Shown: positions 12,711 through 23,732 of the stretch, one piece after another | Numbering within the stretch: position 1 is the first letter of the stretch | Layout of the letters: every line of letters starts with the position of its first letter | Assembly (NCBI GenBank): GCA_027186245.1 | Contig: CP114492.1 | Span: 627,501-691,500, forward strand | Length of the DNA: 64,000 nucleotides | Direction of reading: 5' to 3' | Source: Coriaria nepalensis | Taxonomy: Eukaryota; Streptophyta; Magnoliopsida; Cucurbitales; Coriariaceae | Program-made: the position numbers and the translations under genes | The notes under the pieces: generated by a model | Databases searched by the model: none | What the model saw: only the letters and a program-made list of their open reading frames with translations | Told to the model about the DNA's origin: nothing

Positions 12711-14726
12711 TCAATGGCCATATGAAGTTCTCTTCATCATCCTGATGAATTCTTCATTACTAACTTCACCATCATCTGTACACGGGAGGAATCCATGAGT
12801 TCTAATAATGAGTTAGAAATTGATATATTTTCTAATCGAGCCATGAAATTAAAAGAAAAAGAAAACTAGAAAAGTGAAAGAAGTACTAGTTTCAGGATGG
12901 ATTAAAGATCTAGTTAACCAATTTAATCTGGAAAAGATTGATATTTTTGCAATAGAATTTTGGAAAGGGAAAACAACCTAATGACAACATTATAACCATT
13001 CAAAAGAAAAAGGTAAAAGAAAAAAAATCAAAGATGGGTATTTATTTTAGTACTTACGATCTCGGTCTGCTTCATCAATCATCTCTTGAATGTCTCTATC
13101 GGTGAAGCTCTCACCCAGCTCCTTCGCAATTTGCTTGATATCTGAGGCAGATATCTTTCCCTGCACCCAAAAGAAAACAAGGGTCAGAAATTGATTGAGG
13201 AAAGAGAAGTACGAAACTGCAACCAAAAAGGCTACAATGAAACTGCTTTTATGACAAGTTCCATATTAAAGGTTAAAAATTTCCTGAAACAAAGAATGAA
13301 GTTTTCTAACATTATTTCCCATCAGTAAATAAGAAAACAAGCCTCGACAATATAGAGAAAGAGGACATTACATTCTTATCTAGGTCAATAATGTGGAATG
13401 CTTTCATGAGTTCCTCCTTAGTGTCCCTTTCTCCAATTTTTGCAGTCATCATGTGCACAAATTCCTCAAAATCAATGGCACCACTTCCATCTTTGTCCAC
13501 ATCTGCAATCATTTGCTCGATTTGCTGGAATTACAAAAGAAAACAAGATATTAGCCAAGATAATGAACTCAACTCTTTCCTAAACAAAGTGATCATCCGA
13601 GTCTTAAGAATTTGTCATATTTAAACATCAACTTACCTCTTCTGTCATCTCAAATCCAAGAGCCCTGTAAGGAGAAATTCACGGTTATAAATATTTAACA
13701 ATTGATTGGTTTTAGAAGTTCCTATTAAGTTGGACAAGATATTCATACCTCATGGCAACATTCAGCTCTTTGGCATCAATGGTGCCTAAACAGTAACATC
13801 AAAGTAATAAATGAGCAAATGACACATCCAAAAGTAAAACACAGCAGCGAATAGGAAAAAATATAATTTTGTATTTTCCCTTACCAGATGCATCAGTATC
13901 AAATAGCTCAAATGCTTCCTTAATCTCTTGCCTCTTTTGATCAGTTAATTCAAGCCGGCGTCCTCTTGGTTTGTCTCTTCTAGATTGTCCTCTATAATAG
14001 GCACCCTGTGAAAATGACTGCAAAATTCAAGTGAATATACAATCATCAACCAAGTAAACAAATTTCTCTGACTCTAAAAATGAGACCATGTTGCTTTGTG
14101 CTCCCATTCCATGTGTATTTGTATCGACACTTCAATATCCTCAAGCCCTCAGTAATTTCACAACTACTCGACGAAATTACCGAGAGGAAGAGACCAAGCA
14201 TTGAACAAAACTGTCCATTCTATACATAATATGCCGGGATTGCCGATCGAAGTTTCATATTGAAAATCAGGTACCAAGGAAAATGAGAATATCAAACTTC
14301 ATATAATAGCAACTCATTCAAAAGGGTCTTAGCCAACAAGCTATCAAGTTTTGGCCAAAAAAAACAAAAAAACAAGCTATCAAGTAATGAATTTCATCGT
14401 TTTCTCCAATTTTTCCAGGTACATCATCATAAATTCATAATACCACAACTGTATTCAATTTTTATCAGATCAATGAAAAACTATTTTCCTAAAAAAAAAA
14501 AACTCATACTCCTCATCACATTCCCTTCGCATCATCTACGCATGGAAGATCCTACCAATTCGCGGGATCTACATTCAAATATCGTATTAAAGGATCCAAA
14601 ACCGAGACAGAATCGAACGCGAAGAAAGCTTGGGCAAAATTGCGTAAAAGAAACAGATGTTTAGACAGAAAATTCATAGTAATCGATTTAGAAATTAAAA
14701 TTAGGGTTTATTCAAGAATATACCAT
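12711..14726 (-). CDS. CEN2: centrin (caltractin), four-EF-hand calcium-binding protein
   Basis: Seven coding exons (14726-14724, 14017-13885, 13785-13749, 13664-13637, 13524-13372, 13160-13058, 12775-12711) give 173 residues. Four EF-hand loops are visible at residues 41-52, 77-88, 114-125 and 150-161. Loops 1, 2 and 4 end in the usual Glu; loop 3 ends in Asp. The protein is basic at its N terminus ([10 protein letters not shown]) and ends RTSYGH. Centrins act at microtubule-organising sites and nuclear pores and in nucleotide excision repair with XPC/RAD4. Closest Arabidopsis relatives by memory are At3g50360 and At4g37010. The first coding exon would be the ATG alone, with intron 1 starting directly after it; the resulting N terminus MS... 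matches that of At3g50360. Exons 3 and 4 are only 37 and 28 bases long. Confidence 0.92.
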
Positions 14727-17447
14727 GGCTGTGGTAGAGAGAAACAATTACTTGAACGCGTCCGAATGAGAAAGTACAAAGTAGTACCCTCCAAATTTCA
14801 ACGACGATTTGTTGATCTTCCCTCTAATACATTGCCACTACGACTGGGCCAAGCGCGAAAGCCCAATTTGTTTATTTTGACATCGTATATGAGGTTGGGC
14901 CGGGCCTATAACTTTCATAACTTTCATAACTTTCACTTGCACATCCACCACCATCCTTTTTTTTCTTTTCTTTTTTTTTTCCTTTTTTTTCTTAATTTAT
15001 AAATTAATAAAATCATAGATGAAGCTTTTGGAAGTATATATAGATGTTTTATGTTGAATATACTTCTGGTATACATCTTAGGGACTAATTTTTTCATATT
15101 AATTACTTAAAGTATATCTTAAGTAAATCAAACATAACTTTTGTTAAAAAAATCTAAATATGGTGATCTTAAGAAGGCTTTAAACTTGAATCATAAGTAT
15201 TATATATTAGAAAATTAGTAATTTATATATTACATGAGATTTATATGAATTTTTTATAATGTATTATTTTATAAATTTAACGAATTATTAATTTACTACA
15301 TTATCCCATGTTGACGTTAGGAAAATTCATCGCCGAAAAACTAGAAAATTAAAGGGATTTAAATATCGGACTTTGACGGATTTAATCTTTGACAAAATGT
15401 AATTGGAAATGCAGGCACGCTAGAAAGTTAAAGTGGCTTTCATTTATAAAATAAATATATGCTAAGAAAATTAAATCTGACTTCGATGTAGACGAAATGA
15501 TTAAAGCTAATTTAAGTCTGACTTTCTTTTCGATATATTTACTGACGAGTGGACTGAACTAATTACTACTGAAATAAAATGGTAATAAATGAAATTAAAT
15601 TAAAAGTTGAAAGACAAAAATAAACGACTAAGTAAATAACACTCTCTGGTCTAACTTATTCTTCATTGTTTATTGCAACGAATTCCCCCCCCCCCCCCAC
15701 CTCTCTTTGAATTTCAGTTGAACCAGTGTCTTTCTCCATGCATTTTGGTCGACTTGCTTTTTGGTTGAGAGTGGTTCGAAATGGATCTTACTTTTAGGGA
15801 AAAGTGATTCACCTTTCGAATGAAACAACTTCTGATCAAAACTCTCTTTCTCTCTCCATTTCAGTCGATATGCTCTCTTTTTCTCTCTAAACTCGGCCGA
15901 AATTGTTACTTTATGTCCCAAATTCGGCCAACCTCTTACATTGGCCGAAAACAGAGCTGAAAATATAATTTTTACTACTTTTTAAGAAAAAAAAATTGGA
16001 TCCCATTTTTTACCCTTTTGTCTCTTGCCAAATTTCATCATTTTGTTCGGCCAATTCTCTCATTCTTTAGGGCTATTTCTGCCAAACTTGATGGTGGATG
16101 GGAATTGGTATGTCTTTTTTTCGAACAGTCGAGATGGAATCTTGAGTGATCTATGTGCAAGCGATTTATAATTGATTTTCATACCACTTCATCAATCCTT
16201 ATAATATTTTAAAGACGAGCAACACTTAACTCGAATTTAACCGAGTTAAATGTTCCTCGATCAATAAAAATTAATTATCATCCGATCAAAACTTATATTT
16301 TACTCGATTATATTTATTCATTCGATATTAATTAATCAACTTAATTATTATTAATTAATTTATATTTAATTTAAAATTTTGATCCAATCATCTTCCATCA
16401 TGTATCCAAAAAATTATAGTATCAAAACAAGCCAAAAATATTATTAATTTCTGGAGTATTACTTTAGCGAAGCTAGTGTACCTCTCTTGGGCCAACTAGA
16501 TAAAATGCCTTAATTACCTATGAAAGAGAAAGAGCTAAGATCGAACGTGGATGATTCTCAAATATGTAGTTAGTTTTAATATGTTTTCCAAAATTTTTAG
16601 GGAGAAAGAGGAACTAACTAGAAACCGAACCGAGTAGTTAAATTATACATGGTGTAATGACACCGTTAAAACTAAAAAACAAACAAAATTGCATTTAGTG
16701 TTAAAAGAGATTACTAGGGCAAAAATTTAGTAATTAGGTAAATTTACCAACTTTCTAAGAGGGTTAGGCCGGAGACAAATACATAGGATTGGTAAGAATA
16801 TCAAGTTGCAAATAGCACCAAAAACTATAACTACCGGATCTCATATGGGTTGAAATATGCAATTTTCCACTAACACGATGTCGTTTGATGTTGAAATTTG
16901 CCATTGTTCTTTTGCAAAACACCTGTCTTGACCCTTCTGTGCACCATCTAATCAAATCGAATTCAATTTTATTCTATACGTATGAATGAAGCCAGAGCTT
17001 TTAATTCCTTCTCTCAGAAGAACCAACCTCATCTGAGTGGGGAAGAAAAATTTTTAAAAGTGAAGAAAAAATAAAAATAAAAAATAAAGGAAGCCCATAA
17101 TCAATATTTTCAGTCAGAGACAGCTGAATTTTGACTATCTTGCAGCAGCGTTCAGACCAAAGAAAATCTAGTAACATGTCTGAATTCTAAACTCGGAGAA
17201 AACAAAAAAACAAAAAAGAAGATCAAAACAAAATTCCGAGTGAATTACATAACACCAAAAACTGTAAAATACTAATAATAAAACCATAAACCTGACTAAA
17301 TTAGGTGTGAAGAGAGTAATCATGCATTTTCATTGAATATCAAAACAAGAGTCGGTGGATCAGGGATGTTGACCTTCATTTTATTATTATTATTTTTTTC
17401 TGGGATATTTCGGTAATAGTAGTTTCCATCACTGAAGCTGGTTTGCT
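14727..17447. other. spacer upstream of centrin
   Basis: The right-hand flank of centrin (its 5' side) leads into about 2.7 kb of AT-rich DNA. A dispersed repeat copy at about 15.65-16.36 kb is listed separately. A 14-base poly-C tract lies at 15685-15698. No supported gene was found. Confidence 0.6.
15650..16360. mobile_element. dispersed repeat copy A, probable transposon remnant
   Basis: From about 15950 this segment aligns by eye, in the same orientation, with 34990-35440. An anchor is gaatcttgagtgatctatgt here versus gaattttgagtgatgcatgt there, followed by further matching blocks to the end. No coding potential remains. It could be an LTR or non-autonomous element; borders and class are uncertain. 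Confidence 0.5.
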
Positions 17448-17605
17448 TCATGAACACTGCCGTACCGAGCAAGCAACCACCTGGGCCCACTGTCTCAGCC
17501 TTGTCTTCACTGCTTGTGGATTCTCCCCTTCAATCCCAGAATTTTCCCACCAACCAAACAGAAAATTCAATTTCCCATCCATAATAATTACTTTAGTAAT
17601 CTAAA

Positions 17606-17640
<35 letters not shown>

Positions 17641-18012
17641 ACCAGGAGCAAAGATGGCGTAGGGGATGCTATGAGGAGAGGGAGTGGTATGAAGCGACGT
17701 CGTTTGATGAGCAATAGAGTCGTTGTATAGCTTATTGACGGCGTAGTAGAGCGCCAAAGCAGGGAAAGTATGATAAAGCCTTAGATCGGCGTCGGTCGGT
17801 TTATATCCGCATCCGGAAGCAGGCCCAAACCCGAAGCCCAATTCGAAGCAGGCTTTGAGCTCATCTAAATCCTCGTCCGTCAAATTCTTGCTCAAGATCC
17901 GTTTGCTTCCTTTACGCCTCAGCCATGCTTCCTCACGGTATGCGTCAGGGGACCAAGATCGTTGCTTGTACAGCGGTGGTGGACGAAGCGGGGACGCGTG
18001 GGTATCAGACAT
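17448..18012 (-). CDS. DUF1685 family protein
   Basis: Two exons (18012-17643 and 17527-17448) join in frame into 149 residues. The family core is clear: KNLTDEDLDELKACFELGFG near residues 43-62, followed by YHTFPALALYYAVNKLYND, and a C-terminal block KTRLRQWAQVVACSVRQCS encoded by exon 2. No transmembrane span or signal peptide is seen. The molecular function of DUF1685 proteins is not established as far as I know. In Arabidopsis a DUF1685 gene (At3g50350) lies beside centrin At3g50360 and At3g50340, and the same three neighbours occur here, which supports the call. A GA repeat sits in the intron immediately after the donor site. Confidence 0.88.
17609..17638. repeat. GA microsatellite in the DUF1685 intron
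   Basis: About fifteen GA units, starting within a few bases of the exon 1 donor site of the minus-strand gene. Confidence 0.9.
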
Positions 18013-18674
18013 GGTGGCTGTGGTGGTGGTTGCGGTTATGAAGAATCAACCCCGAGCACAGCCCCTTTGGCGGGGGTCGTGCAGAGGTCCGGCGGACCTC
18101 GCTGGCGGAGGGAAAAGAGTTTTCTTTTTGTTTTCTGTTTTTGTCAGATTTGGTGGGAAAGAGTAATAATTGCTTTTAAACAGGTAGCTGGAGGTTGGTA
18201 GGGGCCCGCACAATAATAAAGTAACTACAAAGTAATAATCCGTTCTATTCCCTTTAAAATAATCGAACTAATTGTACCATTACTTTATTAAAATAGTAAG
18301 ATGATAATTTAGTAATATCACTCTTATTTAAAATTTAGTAGCTCTTGGATCTAAATCATAAGGGGAAACAGAAAAGCTACAAACATACGTTATCTTATTA
18401 AGGCTTTTCTCTGTCTTTCAAGTTTTGTTGGGCTTCAATTTTGTATGTCTTTTTCCCACTCTTTATGTGTCTAGATTCATACATGGGCTAGGCCGTTTTC
18501 CACAAACGTTTTATGTCCAAATATTAGTTTCTATTAGCTCGTTAATGTCACATGTCAGATATCTTGTACGATTGTTATTTTCAACTTTGATATATTGATG
18601 CTTATTATCAATAACAGCCATCCCATCTAATAATCGAGAAGCATGGGATGTAACCATTAGCACTAGTTTAGTAG

Positions 18675-18716
18675 GTGGGTGGGTTGTGGGTTGTGGGTTG
18701 TGGGTTGTGGGTTGTG
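18675..18716. repeat. GTGGGTT heptamer tandem repeat
   Basis: About five head-to-tail seven-base units rich in GGG and TTG. This differs from the plant telomere repeat TTTAGGG. It lies in the divergent promoter region. Confidence 0.85.
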
Positions 18717-21357
18717 ACTTGTGAGTGAAAGTAGAAGTTGAGCAAGTGACAGCCGACTTAGAGCCAAAACCATTTGCTTAATATATTAGCGACTGCCCAC
18801 TACTTTCCTTTCATTTTCTTTCTCTTTCTCTTTCTCTTTCTTTCCCCTCTACTACTTTATGTCATTTTTCAATCGAAGAATATGTAATATATCATCATTT
18901 GATATATTATATTTATTTAAAAATATATATTAATTATAGTATATTTCATATTCAAGTGACATAGTTCTATGAGTTTAGTCAAGCGGATGGTAATATTGAT
19001 CAAATTTTGTCCCATCTCAAGTGATGCATCCTTTTTGTACGAAGCTTACATATTATATACTCAAAGTACTCGCTATCATTGAGTAAAGGAAATATTTCTT
19101 TCATATGAATGATTAAAATTAGAAAGAGGGTTGTGATATAAAAAAAAAAATATTCGGATTTAAGAAGACAGAGTGTGACAAAAAATAGAAGCTAAATGAG
19201 AAATTGCAAAGGAAGGATATGCAATATACATCAATCTTTCTAGCTACCTACCTACCTACATACCTACATACCTACTACTTATTGATCAATACAATAATCT
19301 CTCTCTTATATATATTATGATGTTATTATTTTATATTTTAATAAATAAAATTATAATTATTTACTAAATTAAAAAATAAATGGTAGTATAATTTTGTGTA
19401 TAAGATTATAAAATAATATTAAAAATTCTTCAAAATTGTATAATTTAAAAATGTAATGATTATAAATCTTACAACTTTATTCCAAAAAGGAAATATCCTA
19501 ATCACACACACGCACGCATGCATCTGAAATTTCTCAATGAAAAAGACAATCCTAATCTCTCTACTACCTTTAGGCTTAGCTTCTCATTCACATCCTTTCT
19601 TTTTCTTTTTCTTTTTCTTTTTCTTTTTTTCTTTTTTCTTTTTCTTTTTTTAACTTGAAGAAAGACATGATTATCGATTTTGATCGATCATGAAGAAAGA
19701 AGGTATTTTGAAGTAGTCTTCTCATCACACGAGGGGCCACTACCACCACTTGACCAGTTATATATCTGAAAAACCCAATCAATCGTCTCTTTCTCAGAAG
19801 CATAACAATAATAACAAATTTCTAATGTCCACAATTGATGTAAAGCTGAAATGACATGCATGTTCTTTCCATTCTCATCACTCCCTCCCTGCCATTGATT
19901 TTTCCAAGGATATAATATTAATAGGTGTCTAAACTCCACATTATTTGATATCCACCGACTCTATATATGTGTCTTAGGATCGTTCTTATAGATTAGATGC
20001 TATACTTAAATTGATTACTCGATTTAGAGTTTTGAAACGTTGAGCAAAATTTTGATTCAAAGTGTATTTTGGACGAGTGAACCAATTTTAAAATTGATTT
20101 TAATCCTATAGACTAGTCAGTAATGGGATTGGGACCAGTAGAAGTATCGAGTCTGGTATTGGAATTCCTATTGAAACCGAGAATCTTGCCCAACCCTTAT
20201 GGGACAAATAAGTAAATATGTTGATTAGTGTTTAGATAAAATTTTGAAATTAAGATTTGTACTAAATATATTTAATTATTATTTTAATTTTTAGTGTGAT
20301 CCTGTTTTATAGATTATATACGTAACTAAGGAGCTAAGATTATATGCGCATTGATGACTTGGCCGAAAGATTTGTATAAATGAGATTATTATTTTATATG
20401 GGAAGAGCATCCCTCTCATTATTAGCAGCCAGTTTCATACCCCCGTTTTCCCTTTTGCTACAATCATTTCAATTAAAGAACCATCCATAATTGATTGGTC
20501 TTGCTGCTAGTTTTCAATCTCTACATGAATCTTTATTGGAAAAAATAAAAAAAAAAGAACATGCACGATTGAAGTTTAGTTAGTGATCAAGCACATGGGA
20601 TGGTGTATAACTAAACTAAACTTTGATTATTTTGATGCATGGAATCATTTAGTGTATCTAATCATCTTAAGTAGGTTAGATCCTAGCCCACAACTTAAGT
20701 AGTATATTGTTCTAATCAAAATTACCTCGCTATTTATATTATCATCACAATCATCACAATCATCACCTTACCAATGGAAACATATATTATCCTAGTCCAT
20801 GTTGATTTATAGACCAATACACTTGATCAAAAATTAATACTATATTAACCATCAATTTGATTACTTATAAACTCTTCAATGCCATGATAATTGATAAAGC
20901 TAGCCGTTGCCGAAAAGAAACCATATAGCTAACTAGCCTAATTTTCTATCAATTGTTAACTTTTTAACACTACTTCCTTTTATTGGGTCTATTATTTTCC
21001 TACTCCAATCAATAATCAACAAACCACTTGAATTGGGTGCTTAAAGCATTCAAGTAGTATTTTTTTTAAAACATATAATAATAATAATAATTTTTAAAAA
21101 TATAAATTAAATATATCATATATCTAAATTAAGTATTTATTATTTTAAATATAAAGATATTAAAATAATTCTTACCTATATTAGAATATCGAGTTATGTA
21201 AAAAATTAATTAGTTAAAATCTATAATTAATTATGAGGTTAAGAAGTCATTATCAAAATAAAAGGGGACATTTGAAGGAAGTCCAAACAATAATCAATTG
21301 ATAAACATTCCTTCCCTCTACCAAATTCCAAGGTGGGTCCCGCCCATTCAAACGCCC

Positions 21358-21365
21358 TATAAATA
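21358..21365 (+). promoter_or_regulatory. TATA box of the At3g50340-like gene
   Basis: TATAAATA, 155 bases upstream of the start codon and followed by a CA-rich leader, as expected of a core promoter. Confidence 0.65.
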
Positions 21366-21512
21366 CACAACACAACACAACACCACACCACCACAACGCC
21401 CTTTACTTTCTCAAACACAAAGCTGAATTCACTCCACGCTTCCTCCCAATCTTACTCTTGTCTCTCAAATGATCAAAAATAAAAAACACCGTCTGTTTCA
21501 TTTCCGATCACA

Positions 21513-22658
21513 ATGGTAGACGTGGACCGGAGAATGACCGGTCTAAACCCGGCTCATATAGCTGGCCTCCGCCGGCTCTCAGCCCGAGCGGCTGCCTCGA
21601 CTACCTCTACTACACCCACGTCTTCTCAGCCCCCACGCAACAGCCTCCTCTCCTATTCTTCTCTAGCCGAAAAACTCCTAACCAATTTACGCAATTCGGG
21701 TATAGAAGTACAAGCCGGTCTATCCGATGCGGAATTTGCCCGAGCTGAAGCTGAGTTCGGATTCACATTCCCTCCGGATCTTCAAGCTGTCTTATCATCT
21801 GGCTTGCCTGTCGGGCCCGGCTTCCCCGATTGGCGGGCCACCCTTGCCCGGGCCCACCTCCGAGCCTCACTTGATCTCCCTTACGCCTCGATTTGCTACC
21901 AAGTCGCTAAAAACATTTTCTGGCCCAAATCATGGGGTCTGAAACCACCCGACCCCGAAAAGGCCTTACGGATTGCAAGAAACGCCTTGAAGCGGGCTCC
22001 GGTTTTGATCCCAATCTTCAACCATTGCTATATTCCTTCTACTCTTTCTTTAGCCGGAAACCCGATTTTCTACCTCGACGAGAATCAGATTTTCTGTTGT
22101 GGGTCTGATCTCTCCGATTTCTTCGAAAGCGAATCGCGATGGTCCGGGTCGGATTATTCTAACTTGACCCGGAAAAGTTTCGATATCGGATGTAAAACCC
22201 CGAGATGGATCGAGTTTTGGAGCGACGCCGCTGTTGATAGGAAACGGAGAAACTCGCCTGATTTTTCGCCGGAAAAGTTTTTCGACATGCCAAGATCGGA
22301 AATCCCGAAATGGGTCGATGAATACATTGAGGGAATCGGATCGGTTTTAAGAAAAGGGAGGTGGAGTGAATCGGATATATCGGAAATCATCGAGGTATCA
22401 GCTTCTGGTTTATTCGAAGAGGAAATGGTTTTCCTTGATAATCAGGCTGTTTTCGATTCTCTTCTTCTCAAAGCCGATCGGTTTTCCGGTTTGCTTAGAA
22501 AAGCAGGATGGAGCTCCGAAGAGGTGTCGGATGCTTTAATGGGGTTTGATTTTCGACCGGAGAAGAAGAGAAAACCGGTGAAGAAGGTATCGCCGGAACT
22601 TGCTGAAAGGTTCGGGAAACTTGCTGCACAGTTACCAGATCATAAATCCGGTATCTAG
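21513..22658 (+). CDS. intronless plant protein of the At3g50340/At5g67020 type
   Basis: A single 381-residue reading frame begins [20 protein letters not shown]. After an Ala/Ser/Thr-rich N terminus comes [20 protein letters not shown] (about residues 71-90), which recalls the start of a SMI1/KNR4-like fold. A long conserved middle follows, with KNALK-type helices, [12 protein letters not shown], and [16 protein letters not shown]. The tail is basic ([10 protein letters not shown]). Arabidopsis has two such proteins beside the same neighbours (centrin and DUF1685 in one block, ABA1 in the other). Their biochemical role is unknown to me. GC content is clearly higher than the surroundings. The SMI1/KNR4 link is my inference. 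Confidence 0.85.
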   Translation: MVDVDRRMTGLNPAHIAGLRRLSARAAASTTSTTPTSSQPPRNSLLSYSSLAEKLLTNLRNSGIEVQAGLSDAEFARAEAEFGFTFPPDLQAVLSSGLPVGPGFPDWRATLARAHLRASLDLPYASICYQVAKNIFWPKSWGLKPPDPEKALRIARNALKRAPVLIPIFNHCYIPSTLSLAGNPIFYLDENQIFCCGSDLSDFFESESRWSGSDYSNLTRKSFDIGCKTPRWIEFWSDAAVDRKRRNSPDFSPEKFFDMPRSEIPKWVDEYIEGIGSVLRKGRWSESDISEIIEVSASGLFEEEMVFLDNQAVFDSLLLKADRFSGLLRKAGWSSEEVSDALMGFDFRPEKKRKPVKKVSPELAERFGKLAAQLPDHKSGI

Positions 22659-23732
22659 ATTTTCTTTTTCTTTTTCTTTTTTTTTTTTTGGCGGGTAAAA
22701 AGAAACTATATATATTGATAAACTCTCTAACAAAAAGGCTGTAAAGAAATACATTATTAACATAATTAATATTATTTATTTCGTTCTTCAAATTTAATTT
22801 TATCATTTTTAAATTTAAGTACTTAGTACTTACGAAATTTCAAATTTATTTATTGAGTTTTCCTTGAATTGGGGAAAAGATGTGGGTTTCCGTTAAGATG
22901 AAGAATAGAGGGGTAGGCTTTTGAGAGAAGGCGTGTGAGTTAAGAGTTTGGGGGGTTTGTGTGCTATAAACCTAAATTTTACTTAGATATTTTGATTAGA
23001 GTGGTAATAATGTACAACTTGGCAAAGTGGGGTTGCGATTTTAGAAAAATGAGGACGACGTGTCGGCAAGGTACTCCTATTGGAAATTTGTATTTACTTC
23101 CCGATTATATAATCCAGACGGCTGTAATTAATATTTAATAGAAAAAATATTGACATAATCGATTGAATATTATATTTCAAGTCCTTAAGATCACTTATGA
23201 TGCTTTAATGAATAATTAATAGCTCATAATTATGTGGACTTGAAAATAATTTATTAATTAATATTATTATTATTTAAAATTGTAGGTCATAAATATTACA
23301 TTACATGAAAATGATTAGACATGATGAAAATGATGGGCCCTCGTGCGTATTTAATAGACGTATGGGCTAAGGTTGTCAGGAGAGCTGTTGGGTCTGGCTT
23401 TCTGTCTTCATGTCCTAATCCCTAACCCATATATTATGCTTACCCTAACCCAATGGACTGCACCTACGTGGGCCCACTCGTATCATATCTATTTTTACCC
23501 AAAGTGATCCTTCAAATAGGTTATATATATATATATATATATATACTTGCATATAAAATAAATAATATAAAGTCGATGATCATATATATATGTATAAAGA
23601 TTCAAGCATTACACTTAGTGTAATTTTAAAAGCTAAACTTAAAAGTAAAATAGTGGAAAAAATAATTGGTCTACTGCTCTGCACAAAGTTGCTGTACAAG
23701 ATTATTGAGTATATATGTGTTTGTGTTCAAAA
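22659..23732. other. convergent spacer before zeaxanthin epoxidase
   Basis: The plus-strand gene and the epoxidase gene both end here. The stretch holds 3' UTRs, a T-rich run near 22661-22690 and a TA microsatellite near 23521-23546. No gene was recognised. Confidence 0.6.

Larger units (their letters stand above)
18013..21512. other. divergent 3.5 kb spacer between DUF1685 and At3g50340-like genes
   Basis: Both neighbours are transcribed away from this stretch, so it holds both promoters. It contains a heptamer repeat (18675-18716), a CTACCTA/CATACCTA run near 19238-19277, a CTTTTT-rich tract near 19595-19652 and a TATA box at 21358. The frame at 19688-19939 on the minus strand has no family resemblance and is not called. 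Confidence 0.6.

Noticed and set aside
18675..18716. Interstitial telomere repeat
   Set aside because: The unit is GTGGGTT, not the plant TTTAGGG.
19688..19939. 83-codon minus-strand frame in the DUF1685/At3g50340 spacer
   Set aside because: Begins with a non-ATG codon, has no family features, and overlaps simple-sequence DNA.
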